Below, in pieces: positions 13,507 to 24,270 of a stretch of DNA of 64,000 bases. The notes beneath the pieces are model-generated. The model was not told where the DNA came from. It ran no database searches and saw only the letters and a list, made by a program, of their open reading frames with translations. Each line of letters starts with the position of its first letter. The stretch's first letter is position 1. Source of the stretch: Trichoplax sp. H2 (taxonomy: Eukaryota > Placozoa > Uniplacotomia > Trichoplacea); NCBI GenBank assembly GCA_003344405.1, contig NOWV01000059.1, positions 248,001 through 312,000 on the forward strand. The letters are read 5' to 3'. The position numbers were made by a program, and so were the translations under genes.

Positions 13507-15852
13507 TTACGATGATATAGTCAAAACCAAACTCCCTTTGCTGCCTTTAAGTATGTTTACTGCTTCTTCATGTGAAACATTAAGTAAACTGTGACCATTT
13601 GCTGATATTAATTGGTCACCAGCCTTTAGCTCTTGACTTCTAGAAGCTGCTCCCCAAGGGAAAACTTGCTTGATGAATATTGGCAAGTTGCCTTGTACAC
13701 TATCATTGCCACCGACGATGCTAAAACCAAGACCATCGACGCCGCGTTCTAAAATAACTTGTCTAGATTCTTTGAGCGTAGTGTTATCTGTGTCTATGGT
13801 AGTTGGTATATCTTTCACATTAGGAGATGGGACCAATTCAGATGATGTTGAACTTGATATTCTGGTCTTAGTCTTATCAGATTCGGGGGATAAGACTTGT
13901 AGACTTATTGTACCAGTAGCTTTTTTTAACATTTTAACCACATCAACGTCGGTTGATCCATCCAAGTTTTGGCCATTGATTTTTAGAATTTGATCATTCA
14001 CTTTAATTTCTCCATTTTGTGCTGCCAATCCCCCAGGTCTAACAATTACTACGGTTACGGGTACGTCACCTAGAGGACTTCCAGCACCACCCGAGAAACT
14101 GAGCCCTAATGAATCTTGCGGATTACGCTTAAACAGTTGTACTATCTTAACTTTATTGTCTACCTTTTGTGCAAGGTTGGTTCCAAGTAGACTATCAGTA
14201 CTCGAATGTAGTCCGCTACCAATGAGGCTACTTGTAGACGGCCATGCTGACATTACCGAACCAGCTACTGATCCAGCCTTCAATCGACTAATCGTTAAAC
14301 GCACCGTGCCTTTCGGATCTCTCAGAATTTTAGTAGTTTCTAAATGGGTCTGCTTTTGCACATCTATTCCATTGATAGCGACAATTTGATCACCTTCCAA
14401 CAATCTGCCATCTTTCTCTGCTAGCCCACCAGTGACAATATCTGAAATAAAAATTTCATTTTCTGTTCCACCTTTAATAATACTAAAGCCAAGTCCCTCC
14501 GAAGAGCTACGCCGAAGTTCAACGGTAAAAACATCAAGAATATCATCACGAAAAGCTGCAGTATCAGCATTTTCACGAAATATCAATAGCTTTACGACTG
14601 GAGGAGCAATACGTAATGCTGTTATAGCTGCATCATGATCTGCCTTGCGTAAATTGACTCCATTTACTTCTAGAATATGATCACCAACTTGTAATCTCCC
14701 ATCATCATATATAGCACCATCTTCATATATCTTATATATTACGGTAGCACCTAACAATGTATTAGCACCTCCAATAATTGTTATTCCAAGGCCACCATCA
14801 CCCTTGTCAATTTCTATTGCAGTTTCTTTCCCAGGGATAACAGGACAAGTTCGAAGAGATATAGCATCATCAAAGTCGATAGGTGGAGTTTTAATAATGG
14901 GTGTTTCTGCTGGACTTGCATTTGTTGGCGTAGTTCCGGTACTTTCCTTTTGAGAATCACCAGGATCAGATGATCTAGCTGCACCTTCTAAATTTCTAGG
15001 CAGTGTAGCAAATGGGCTAATAGGTACATTAATGCCGCTGTTCGTTGATAACACAGTAAGTGTAACTGCTCCTTCAGCTTCTTTCAAAGCTTCTATTGCC
15101 TCTTGATATGTCAAACCAGTTATAGACTTTCTATTAACTGCTAATAATCGATCTCCGACCTTTAACCTACCATCGCGTGCAGCAACTCCTCCTTCTGCAA
15201 TATTTTTGATAACGTAGTGACCTGAATTTTTCTCAATTCCTCTCGGTTCCCCAACTGCAACTCCTAAACCTTTTACTCTGTCTTTTATTAATGTAACGAT
15301 GAGAGTAGATTCTGTAGGACTTGCTGCAGGAGAGAGATCTGCATACGATCGACTTCTTGGTACCGTAAGACTTTCGGATGATGCAGAATTTTTCATAACC
15401 ACGTTAGGTGTTTCTTCTGGTATTTCTTGTTTTAAGGTAGAAGATCGTCTTTCCTTTTCCCATAGCGGCCGATATATAATTAGTTTAACATCGGCTGGCA
15501 TACCTTTTAAAATTGTTAAAGCATCCTTTTGCTGCTTACCGCGTAGTACAGCATCGTTTACTTCTAATAGTTCATCTCCACGGCTGATTTGCCCATCTAA
15601 ACCAGCAGGACCGTCTGGTTTAACGTTTGCGACAAATATTCTCGGCGAATCCTGATATTTTTTCTCGGTGATACTTATTCCGAGACCACTACTTCCTTTG
15701 AATAGCTGTACGATAAAAACGTCTCCACAATCTATATCATATTTTTCCATGATTTGTTCTTCAGGGCTTAGATCAACATCGGTAATAGTTTCGCTCAAGT
15801 TACCAGCAACATTTATTTGATCTTCATTATTTGGCACAGATTCAGGAACAGC
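13507..15852 (-). CDS. MPDZ: Terminal exon of MPDZ homologue: PDZ8-PDZ13
   Basis: A 2,346-base exon with acceptor AACAG just before 15852 and stop TAA at 13507-13509. It encodes six PDZ domains with loops GLGISITE, GLGVAVGE, GLGITIIG, GLGFSIIK, SLGLSFSG and GLGFSIVG, separated by Ser/Thr/Pro-rich spacers. PDZ13 ends SLVLTISS and the stop follows, with no C-terminal tail. Confidence 0.95.
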   Translation of the reverse strand, partial: AVPESVPNNEDQINVAGNLSETITDVDLSPEEQIMEKYDIDCGDVFIVQLFKGSSGLGISITEKKYQDSPRIFVANVKPDGPAGLDGQISRGDELLEVNDAVLRGKQQKDALTILKGMPADVKLIIYRPLWEKERRSSTLKQEIPEETPNVVMKNSASSESLTVPRSRSYADLSPAASPTESTLIVTLIKDRVKGLGVAVGEPRGIEKNSGHYVIKNIAEGGVAARDGRLKVGDRLLAVNRKSITGLTYQEAIEALKEAEGAVTLTVLSTNSGINVPISPFATLPRNLEGAARSSDPGDSQKESTGTTPTNASPAETPIIKTPPIDFDDAISLRTCPVIPGKETAIEIDKGDGGLGITIIGGANTLLGATVIYKIYEDGAIYDDGRLQVGDHILEVNGVNLRKADHDAAITALRIAPPVVKLLIFRENADTAAFRDDILDVFTVELRRSSSEGLGFSIIKGGTENEIFISDIVTGGLAEKDGRLLEGDQIVAINGIDVQKQTHLETTKILRDPKGTVRLTISRLKAGSVAGSVMSAWPSTSSLIGSGLHSSTDSLLGTNLAQKVDNKVKIVQLFKRNPQDSLGLSFSGGAGSPLGDVPVTVVIVRPGGLAAQNGEIKVNDQILKINGQNLDGSTDVDVVKMLKKATGTISLQVLSPESDKTKTRISSSTSSELVPSPNVKDIPTTIDTDNTTLKESRQVILERGVDGLGFSIVGGNDSVQGNLPIFIKQVFPWGAASRSQELKAGDQLISANGHSLLNVSHEEAVNILKGSKGSLVLTISS

Positions 15853-18800
15853 CTGTTAAATGTTAAAGATATTTGAACATTTGACAATAGCGGAAGCAAT
15901 ACTCATAAAAGTGTATATTTTAAAAAAATTTACCACCACAACGGATTGCTGTAAGGTAGCAGCAGATGGGACAACTGATACTGGCTCTAATACTTGCATC
16001 GATTCTACCGGGCTATGATCGTTTTCGTGGTTTTTGTCCGTGTTTGCATTGCTGTCATCATTTGTTGCAATAAGACTTTGCACAACGATCCTTACAGGGT
16101 CGGGTGAATTACGAATTACATTTATGACGTCCTCGTGAGTCGCATTGCTTACATCGACGTGATTGACCTGTTGATATAATCGATTATTAAAATTTTGATT
16201 ACATTAGATCTATAAATAAAAGATGTGGTTACTTTGCTTATAAAAAATTATTTCTTAACCTGTAGCAATCTATCTCCAGGCATCAACATGCCGCATCTTC
16301 CAGCTGGGCTATCTGCTTTAATTTGACGAATAAACACTCCTTTAATACTTTCCGAACTTTCCACATCACCCTGACTACTCCCAGCTGCTATTCCAATTCC
16401 TAAGCCAGTCCTTGGATCTCTATATAATTCAACGACTTTGTGAAACGGAAAGGACTGAATAGTATTAGCGGTATTGTCGTCCTACAGATAATGTAAAAGG
16501 TAAATAAGGCAGTTAAAGATTTCAGAGAAATGTTACATTCGTACGCTTAGATATAGATTATATATTGCAATTAATAGAATATTGATAGACTATTGGTCCT
16601 ATATTGTTACGTTTGATGTTAGCATAGAATAACAAACTTACCATGAATTCTTCACTGGGATATGTTTCCGCTGATGCCATAACGGCAATAGCTGAATCAG
16701 TATCTGCTGCATCACATACATCTTCTTGCGATGCATCAAACTGAGAAAAGTCAGGCATACGTGCATCTTTGACAGTTTCATGTTGACTAGGTATAATTGT
16801 ATCTTCACGAATTGGATCGGGGATATTGTCATCCGTAACTAATTGTGATACTACCGCAACTTCAGCAACAGTATCAATAGCAGCAGACGGTTGAATATCT
16901 CTAGGGGTGGGATTCTTTCTTTTGACTGAAAGCTTTTTCGATGGACTATAATCTGTAGGCTCTGGGACAGGAACTTTACCTACGAGGTTCTTCCTTAAAA
17001 TACCGAAAGAAATTTGATCTCCATGTAAAGTACATCGACGAAGAATTGCTCTTGATTTTATAGAACTGAGTCCAATGACGCTTTTGTTATTGATTACCAT
17101 GATAATGTCCCCAACTTCTAGTCTGCTATCATTTTCAACGGCACCACCTGGTAAAATGTTCTTAATCACAGCACCATACCCGTAATCATCGCACATTATA
17201 TTTAACCCTAGACCAGATTTCCCTTTATCAATAGTAATGTATTCTACATAAGGAGGAATAACTGGTTCTGAGGTATTAGTAATGCCTTCATCTGGTTCCG
17301 TAATATTTAAAGGCGTAGGTCTTTTATCACGATAGTTATTTCGCGTACCTTCTGTCATTTCTGTATCAGTGCTACAAACTGCTTCTGCATCGCTACGTTC
17401 AATTGCATTTTCTGGAACGGATTCCATAATCAAACCTTTGGACATACGTTGAGGTACTGCTGTGATTGGCTTCGTAATACCTATACGAACAATACCGTGA
17501 GCTGTCGACTTTAACATCTCAACTGCATAATCTAAGCTTGCATTTTCAAGACTCTTTCCATTAACAGATATTAGTCGATCTCCAGGTTGTATCCTTCCGT
17601 CAGTATCAGCTACTCCGCCTTTTATTACATTTCTTATTAGTATAATCTTGGAGCCTAAGTTAACAGAAAAATAATCTAACAAACTGAAACCTAATCCATG
17701 GTCTTCTTTAGCCAATTCTATAACCATTGGTTTGTCCTTCCATCTTGCTGTAGTGGCAAACTGTTCTAAAGAAGCTTTTCGATTAATGGGATAATTTCGA
17801 GAGATAGGTGCATCTGTAGATTCAGTAATTTCAGGCGGCTGTATTCGGGAATCATTTTCATCTTCATCATCCATGAATGAAAAATCAATCGCTGCTTCAT
17901 CTTGGTGAGCAGTTTGAAATTCAGTTGTTTCCTCTATTGGTTGTAACTCTCTTGCAGCTACAATGTAGACGTATGATGGCAGACAACGAATGACTTCAAT
18001 AACATTCTTATCTGAGAGTCCAGAAATTTGATTTCCATTGACTTCTAGGAGTTTATCGTAAACCATTAGCACGCCATTGCGATCAATAATTCCATTCTCA
18101 GTAATTGATCGTATAAAGTGTTCTGGTGATTCAGTATCTAAGGATTTCGCTTCTATGCTGATGCCTAGTCCTCCCGCAGGATCAAAGTCGCAGAGCTCAG
18201 CCACGACAATTGTTTTATCAAGCCCGATCTTTTCTTGCCATTTGGCTTTCATTTTTTCGAGCGTTTCATCATCAACGCGTCCGTCAGTTTTTAAGCCAGA
18301 TAGGGCTGCTTCTACAAGTCTCATTTCTAAAAGAGTTACTGGTTCATTCGTGTTCACTTCCTCTGGCTCAGCATAACTATCAGGGGGTAATACCGCTGGT
18401 GTATCCGAAATCAGTTCATTTTGGATATCAGTTGCTAACTCATCGTATCGCTCCGACACCGCTTCATTTTGTACTTCAGCAGTTGCATCGACTTGTATAT
18501 CAGGTGAAGAATCTGCCATAGTAAGCGTTATCCTGTCGCCACTATTTCTTAGTAAGTCGCAAATGGTTAGAGCACTTTCACCAACAACAGTTATCCCATT
18601 AACTTTCACAATTTGATCATTTTTATTTAATTTACTACTAATGGATGTGATATCACCGTCAGCAGCACCTATAACAAATAAGCCATTTAATTGTTCACTT
18701 ATCTGTTCACCAATGTAGCCGCCAACAAGAACATCTATTCCATCTTGAGGAGTATAATTAACATACATGTCATAGGTCTTTAGTGGAACCGTCGAATGAA

Positions 18801-21800
18801 TTCGGCCATCTAGTGGTGGCTCATAAGATGACTTGCGGGAAACTATTAAATTTACCGTAGTAGTACACTGTTTAAAAACGCCTGCTACTTGCTCACTGGA
18901 CATACCTTTAAGGGCAACGTCATCGATTTGTAGTAACTGATCACCACTTCTCAAGCGTTGGTCTCGATCAGCCGCTAGACCTTTAAGTATGCTCTTTACT
19001 AAAACACCAGCATTACGTCCGCCAATTATACCACAACCTAAACCAGAGCCATCGTTATACAAAGTAATTAATTCTAATTGACGCCACTTGGGTCCATCAC
19101 GGTTTTGAATATTAGCAGACAATTGCGAAGAAGCGCTTGTCGTCGATAATGTACGTCGACGAATTTCATTCATATGATCTTCCATTATTGAAGAAGATCG
19201 CGATAAGCTAGGAGATTCGGTACCTTCACCTCTGGCAATTACTAATTCGATTTCCCCAGAGGCCTGCTGAAGTAGTTTTATTGCTTCGTGATGAGGTATA
19301 CCACTATCTATGCGAATTTTATTGATAGCCAAGATTTGATCGCTTTCTTGCAGTCTACGATCTACTGCTGCAATTCCTTCCGGAAATATTTCTTGTATAA
19401 AGATACCCAGCTCACCGTGACTTTCACTGTTAAGACCAACAACAGAAAATCCAAGGCTTCCATTTGGTGGTTTAAGCAAGGTTATTACCTCAATCAATCG
19501 ACCTTGGGCAGCAACTTGCATCGCTTCTTGGAAGTCATGATCATCCATAGATGGCAATATCATATTCGCAGCCTTAACTTCTGTTGCATTTTCACCGTGT
19601 ACTGATTCAATTTCTTCACTGTTTTCATTTGCCATGTTTGTAGGCATATGTGATGAGGGTTCATCACCTAATTCGTTGTTGTAATTATTGTCATGCAATT
19701 CATAAGGTTGATGTTGATTTTCACTGAGAAAATGCTGACTATCATGATGTCCTATCGCGTCAGATTCATTTTCTTGATATTCTAGATATTGAGGCTCAAG
19801 CTGACTATGATCCTCCTGATATTGAACATATTTTTCAGGGACATCGTGATTTTCTAATTTCACTTGGTTAAGAGCATGTGGGTCAGTTTCATATCCATAA
19901 GGCACTTCATCATCATTATTTATGTCATATTCATGAGTTGGTAATTCCTCCGTCTGTTGTAAGTTAGCATCGACGATAGGGGCCTCATGTATTAAATGAT
20001 CGTAATTAGATGAAGCTTCGATATCGTTAGTATGATAATCTCCATGATCTTCAGAATATAATCCATGCATTTCCTGGTTATCAGCAACGTAAGGATGGCT
20101 CTGCTGAAATTGTTCGTCATCACCATTGTGTTGAAGAGGATATTCATCATGATATTCCTGATTGTCAGCAATGTAAGGATGGTTCTGTTGAAAGTGTTCG
20201 TCATCAACATTGTGATGCAGTGGATACTCGTCATGATGTTCTGCATAATTAGTGAAATCCCTTTCATCACTTTGATTCACCTCATGTTCATAAGCATCTG
20301 TGGAATGGTAAGTGTTGCCCTGATCATAGTCATTTTCGGCAGGATACTGCGGTCTATCGTTATGTTCAGGTTCATATGTTTCTGGATAAGTTTGTGAGTG
20401 TATATCATCCCTGTGGGGATCTATTTGGTGATCATCCATTTTTATCTGATTGGATTCAACTGCTTCATTCTCCGGGTCTATATTAGCATGACCATTGCTA
20501 TAGGAGTCATTTGGTTGATGGTTTCCATTGGCAGATAAAGTGTCAAGGCCAACGCTAGCTTTAATCTATAATTCATAAAATGTATGTTGAAATTGAACTA
20601 GATTTTAATAAACATTCTGTAGTTTGAACTAAATTAGAACTTTAGCTCCTGGTAATAAATTAAGATGACAACTTGAATTTTATAACTTGCAGGGCAGAAA
20701 AGCGTCACTATTAACGTACTGCAGGGATGCTTACAATACTTTTCGGAGCTAATATTAAACAAGCGCAACTCGTCTTATTATGCATATTTACAATGACAAC
20801 GATGTAACGGTATGCCTTATGCTTTTACAAGCAAATTCATTACCATACTGTACTATTACATAAAGTCAGCACATTTATTGATTGTTTATCATAATTACTA
20901 TAATCAAAATAGGATTTTTAGTGTATAGTACAAATACAAACCTTTTCTATCATGTCACCCATTGAAGATTGCATATTTAGTAGATGGCCAAATACTGGAT
21001 GCTGCAACATGTCTCGAACCTTTGATAGGTTCTGGGCATGACTTTCAAATCCATCAGTTTTTAACTTGTTGTGAAACTTGCTGAGTACAGCTAAAGCGCG
21101 GGAGGTGTCTGTTTTAAGAAATTAAAAGAATGCACAATTCACATTACAGTAGTTTCATTTTGTAGTCAATCGACATCACAGACTGTAAAGGCCTGTGGGT
21201 AATTGCAACCCTACTATGATTAGAATTAAGACGGTACAGTCTCCTGTGGGCATCAATCTTATAATAATTCTTGCTATGCAGCATTCATAATTATACTATG
21301 AATGATGGGCATTACTCTATACGACTATGCGCGCGTATGATATACAGTCAGAATATGACTTTAGAAATTTGCAAGTAGGCCCGCGCTACAATGAAGACAG
21401 TACTAAAAACTTAAATCAGATGCCATAACATACAATTTAAGTGACTGCTGTAAAATCTAAGTCACCATTAAGAATCCAAAGATTCAACAGGAAAGTGAAT
21501 GAAGTTTATGTCTGTGTAGGTTAAGCAGCAAATTTTCCAGGGATATTTAACACGTAAGCGTGAGCGAGGGTTTTAGTAATAGGTTAAAAAGTACAGTAAA
21601 GTTAAAGTTGATGGTTAGTGCTTTGTTGCGCATTCCGATATGTAGTTTCGAAAGATCGTAGCCAGGCTGAAATTTGGTACGGCTATCTGCATTCTCGCAA
21701 GTTTTCGCATATTGCTATACACAGTAGGGGACTACTGAAAAGGATGCCATCACTATAGCGTATAACACCGTATACTGTATGCTATCATCAATGAATAAAA

Positions 21801-22298
21801 AACTATCGGCATAAATTCATCGTAAAGTACGAATAGTATGATGCGCTAACACTAACAATACAATATATTGATGACCACATCTAAGATCGGCAATATAAAA
21901 TAAAAAAATTTAAAATTAATGGCGATCTAAAATAAGCAACAGCTCACCATTTTGTTGTACTGTATGATATATACGTAAATGATCCATGCTTCAAAGTCTT
22001 GTAGACTACTGTAAGTAATAATATTAAGATTGTCGCTAATGAAGTGAAGTCGTTCACCTTTCTGTATTGGAATTGAATACTACTGTACTGTACTGCTAAG
22101 CAGCATGAGAACTACGCCCCAAAATGTGTATTCTTAACGGTTTTCATAGTGTCAATTACCATAACATTAGCAAGCGATTTCCGCTAGCCATTAATTACCA
22201 ATACAGTAAGTGCAACTTGGATAGCTTACTTTATCATAATAGCAAGAGGAGGAGTATCAACCATGAATCGAATACAATCGCTTACCTGCTTCGGTCAT
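13507..22298 (-). CDS. MPDZ: MUPP1/PATJ-type scaffold, L27 plus 13 PDZ domains
   Basis: Cytoplasmic scaffold of cell junctions and apical polarity; the L27 domain of this family binds PALS1-type partners and PDZ domains bind C-terminal tails. Exons: 22286-22298, 20942-21108, 16642-20565, 16260-16481, 15934-16167 and 13507-15852, joined in phase to 2,301 residues (human MPDZ is about 2,070). One L27 and 13 PDZ domains are present, the human MPDZ number, and PDZ1-PDZ8 resemble human PDZ1-PDZ8 in order. The start exon encodes only MTEA plus one base, which completes the first codon of the L27 exon. PDZ3 has lost the canonical GLGF-type loop. The protein ends directly after PDZ13. Odd points: only six coding exons, and a long acidic His-rich linker between L27 and PDZ1. 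A PATJ name is possible, but 13 PDZ domains favour MPDZ or the common ancestor of both. Confidence 0.95.
15934..16481 (-). CDS. MPDZ: PDZ7 exons of the MPDZ homologue
   Basis: Two exons, 16260-16481 and 15934-16167, split one PDZ domain. The first gives the strand VVELYRDPRTGLGIGIA and ends at GDRLLQ; the second resumes VNHVDVSNATHEDVI and ends in a Ser/Val/Glu-rich spacer. Both junctions are phase 0. The long insert between the binding loop and GVFIRQI (GSSQGDVESSESIK) matches the extended beta2-beta3 loop of human MPDZ PDZ7. Confidence 0.88.
16642..20565 (-). CDS. MPDZ: Giant exon of MPDZ homologue: acidic linker and PDZ1-PDZ6
   Basis: A single 3,924-base exon (1,308 codons) from acceptor ATAG at 20566 to donor GTAAGT at 16641. 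The first roughly 340 codons are a low-complexity linker rich in His, Asp, Glu, Tyr, Gln and Asn. Six PDZ domains follow, with carboxylate-binding loops SLGFSVVG (PDZ1), GLGCGIIG (PDZ2), GIDVLVGG (PDZ3, degenerate), GLGISIEA (PDZ4), GLGFSLLD (PDZ5) and GLGLNIMC (PDZ6). A KWQEKIG-type helix precedes PDZ4, as in human MPDZ and PATJ. In vertebrates this region is divided among many exons. Confidence 0.93.
20079..20247 (-). repeat. Tandem 84-bp coding repeat in the MPDZ linker
   Basis: Two adjacent 28-codon units encode DEYPLHHNVDDEHFQQNHPY-like and DEYPLQHNGDDEQFQQSHPY-like segments, each ending ADNQE. The shared DNA word around CAGCAA(C/T)GTAAGGATGG recurs 84 bp apart (20081 and 20165). The repeat keeps frame and lies inside the acidic linker. 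Confidence 0.85.
20942..21108 (-). CDS. MPDZ: L27 exon of the MPDZ homologue
   Basis: A 55-residue segment with the L27 helical pattern: RALAVLSKFHNKLKTDG, then a conserved second part with KVRDMLQHPVFGHLL and a closing helix LNMQSSMGDMI. It aligns with the N-terminal L27 of human MPDZ (helix with LERLQ, then SVLQSPLF). L27 domains form heterotetramers with partner L27 domains. Acceptor CAG before 21108, donor at 20941. Confidence 0.88.
22286..22298 (-). CDS. MPDZ: Start exon of the MPDZ homologue (13 coding bases)
   Basis: Encodes MTEA plus the first base of an Asp codon, followed by a canonical GTAAGC donor at 22285 and below. The next exon (20942-21108) begins with the two bases that complete GAC, giving MTEADTSRAL, which enters the L27 domain at the position expected for this family. 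The 1.18-kb intron between them (21109-22285) shows nothing else recognisable. The 5' UTR limit is unknown. Confidence 0.7.
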
Positions 22299-22570
22299 AC
22301 TTGATGATGATGTTCGATTTATCGGTCACGTAAAATTGGAATGATAATTAATTCAAGTGCTCGTAAAAACTGACTTAGCTTGATACAGGATTAATCGTTG
22401 GTCAAACAACAGTTTGAGAAAGTGTACAGTAGAGTATTGAGAGAAAGCTAAGAGCTGATTTAGTCAGCCATTTAAAAGAAAATAGAAGGTAGTAATTGAT
22501 GTATGATAGAACACCGTTGACTTAAAAGCAATTGCTCCTTTTTTGAACGCTTCTTCAAAAACGCAGATTG
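22299..22570. other. Upstream region of the MPDZ homologue
   Basis: About 270 bases between the presumed start codon and the first pentamer tracts. It should contain the promoter, but no specific element can be named. Confidence 0.35.
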
Positions 22571-22594
22571 TTATCACAGCTTTGAAAACTATCA

Positions 22595-24006
22595 ATAATA
22601 GTACAGTATTAAAAATCTCGCCAATATACAGTACTGTAGTAATACTGTACTCTTGCAGTATAATAGTACAGTATACTGTAATACTGTACTACTGTATCGG
22701 TTCGAGAAACTACAGTGCAGTACGGTAACTACAGTACAGTACATACGGTACAGTACAGTATTTTAGTACTGTAGTAATACAGTACTCTTACAGTACTGTA
22801 CACTGTACAGCGATGTGAGCCAGTTTTCTTTAGAGTGCTATTAGGCAAAATAAATTGTAGTAAAGCTGCAAAATTTGCCTAAAATTCTATACATATAGTT
22901 ATTCAGCTTTATATTCGTATAATTTTTTTTACATTTTGATTCACTCTCGTGATTTTAGGGCACCTTAAAGGACTGTACTCTGATTCGAACTGGTTTACAC
23001 TTACATACTGTACTGTACAGTGTACAGTACCGTACAGAACAGTACAGTAAGGTACAGTATTTTACTCACTAAATTGATTACGGACTTCAAGACTCTACTG
23101 TACTGCACTGTACTGTACTGTACTGTACTGTACAATCCTGTAAGTCAAAACTTACAGTACAGTGTACTGTACTATACAGTACTGTACCGTACAGTCTACA
23201 GTGTACAGTACAATCCTGTATTGAACAGTACTGTAGACCGTTTCGCGTGGCGACACCCTGATCGATTCGTCATGATCACGTTACCTACCGCACCCAGGAT
23301 TGGTGAATCATTCTAGTGATAGTAATAATAACCCTAATAATAATAATAATAATGAGTCTTTTAGAAGGACACGCGGCTTCAAGCGATGACTCATGGGCAG
23401 AAGACTCAACCAATACTGTAAGTCATGATTAGGACCCGGCAGTGGTCGTAATTTATGGTTGCTATGGCGAACCGATTGCCATAAAGATGAGCTTCATANN
23501 NNNNNNNNNNNNNNNNNNTTAGGCAAAATAAATTGTAGTAAAGCTGCAAAATTTGCCTAAAATTCTATACATATAGTTATTCAGCTTTATATTCGTATAA
23601 TTTTTTTTACATTTTGATTCACTCTCGTGATTTTAGGGCACCTTAAAGTACTCTGATTCGAACTGGTTTACACTTACATACTGTAATGTACAGTGTACAG
23701 TACCGTACAGTACAGTACAGTAAGGTACAGTACAGTATTTTAGTCACTAAATTGAGAGAGTAAGCAAATCGACTTCTGCAAAAGCCTTTCTACAGTACAG
23801 TACTGTACAGTACAAATGTCGATTTTTTTTCTACAGTACAGAATTGTACTGTAGAAAATACAGTACAGTACAGTAAAACTGTACTGGAGACTTTTCCTAC
23901 AGGCTGTCCTTACCGACTTCAAGACTCTACTGTCCTGTAAGTCAAAACTTACAGTACAGTGTACTGTACTGTACCGTACAGTCTACAGTGTACAGTACAA
24001 TCCTGT
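22595..24006. repeat. Bidirectional ACAGT/ACTGT pentamer cluster 1
   Basis: Dense runs of the pentamer ACAGT and its complement ACTGT that reverse direction at TGTACA and AGTACT palindromes, interleaved with unique-looking spacer sequence (for example around GTTTCGCGTGGCGACACC). Because both orientations alternate, almost every stretch can fold back on itself. Short open frames rich in Tyr/Val/Leu/Thr here are by-products of the repeat. A (TAA)n tract follows near 23325-23353. Confidence 0.9.
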
Positions 24007-24270
24007 ATTGAACAGTACTGTAGACCGTTTCGCGTGGCGACACCCTGATCGATTCGTCATGATCACGTTACCTACCGCACCCAGGATTGGTGAATCATTC
24101 TAGTGATAGTAATAATAATAATAATGAGTCTTTTAGAAGGACACGCGGCTTCAAGCGATGACTCATGGGCAGAAGACTCAACCAATACTGTAAGTCATGA
24201 TTAGGACCCGGCAGTGGTCGTAATTTATGGTTGCTTTGGCGAACCGATTGCCATAAAGATGAGCTTCATA
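22841..24270. repeat. Direct duplication flanking a gap (probable unmerged contig ends)
   Basis: 22841-23498 (left of the gap) and 23519-24270 (right) are near-identical. The left copy stops exactly at the gap with GAGCTTCATA, the same word at which the right copy passes into unique sequence. The right copy begins at the gap with TTAGGCAAAA, which in the left copy is preceded by unique sequence. This is a suffix-prefix overlap. Copies differ in pentamer-tract length, and the right copy has about 154 extra bases (about 23756-23909). Confidence 0.85.
23499..23518. other. Assembly gap, 20 N
   Basis: Exactly 20 undetermined bases inside pentamer cluster 1, between overlapping contig ends. Confidence 0.99.

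Noticed and set aside
16558-16641. Reading through the donor at the end of the giant MPDZ exon
   Set aside because: GTAAGT at 16641 joins in phase to PDZ7 at 16481; the read-through part has no domain.
22971-23005. tRNA-like word GATTCGAACTGG near repeat cluster 1
   Set aside because: No acceptor stem, anticodon arm or D arm could be paired around it.
22841-24270. Genuine tandem duplication of a 0.7-kb intergenic unit
   Set aside because: Copy limits coincide exactly with the gap on both inner sides, which points to overlapping contig ends.
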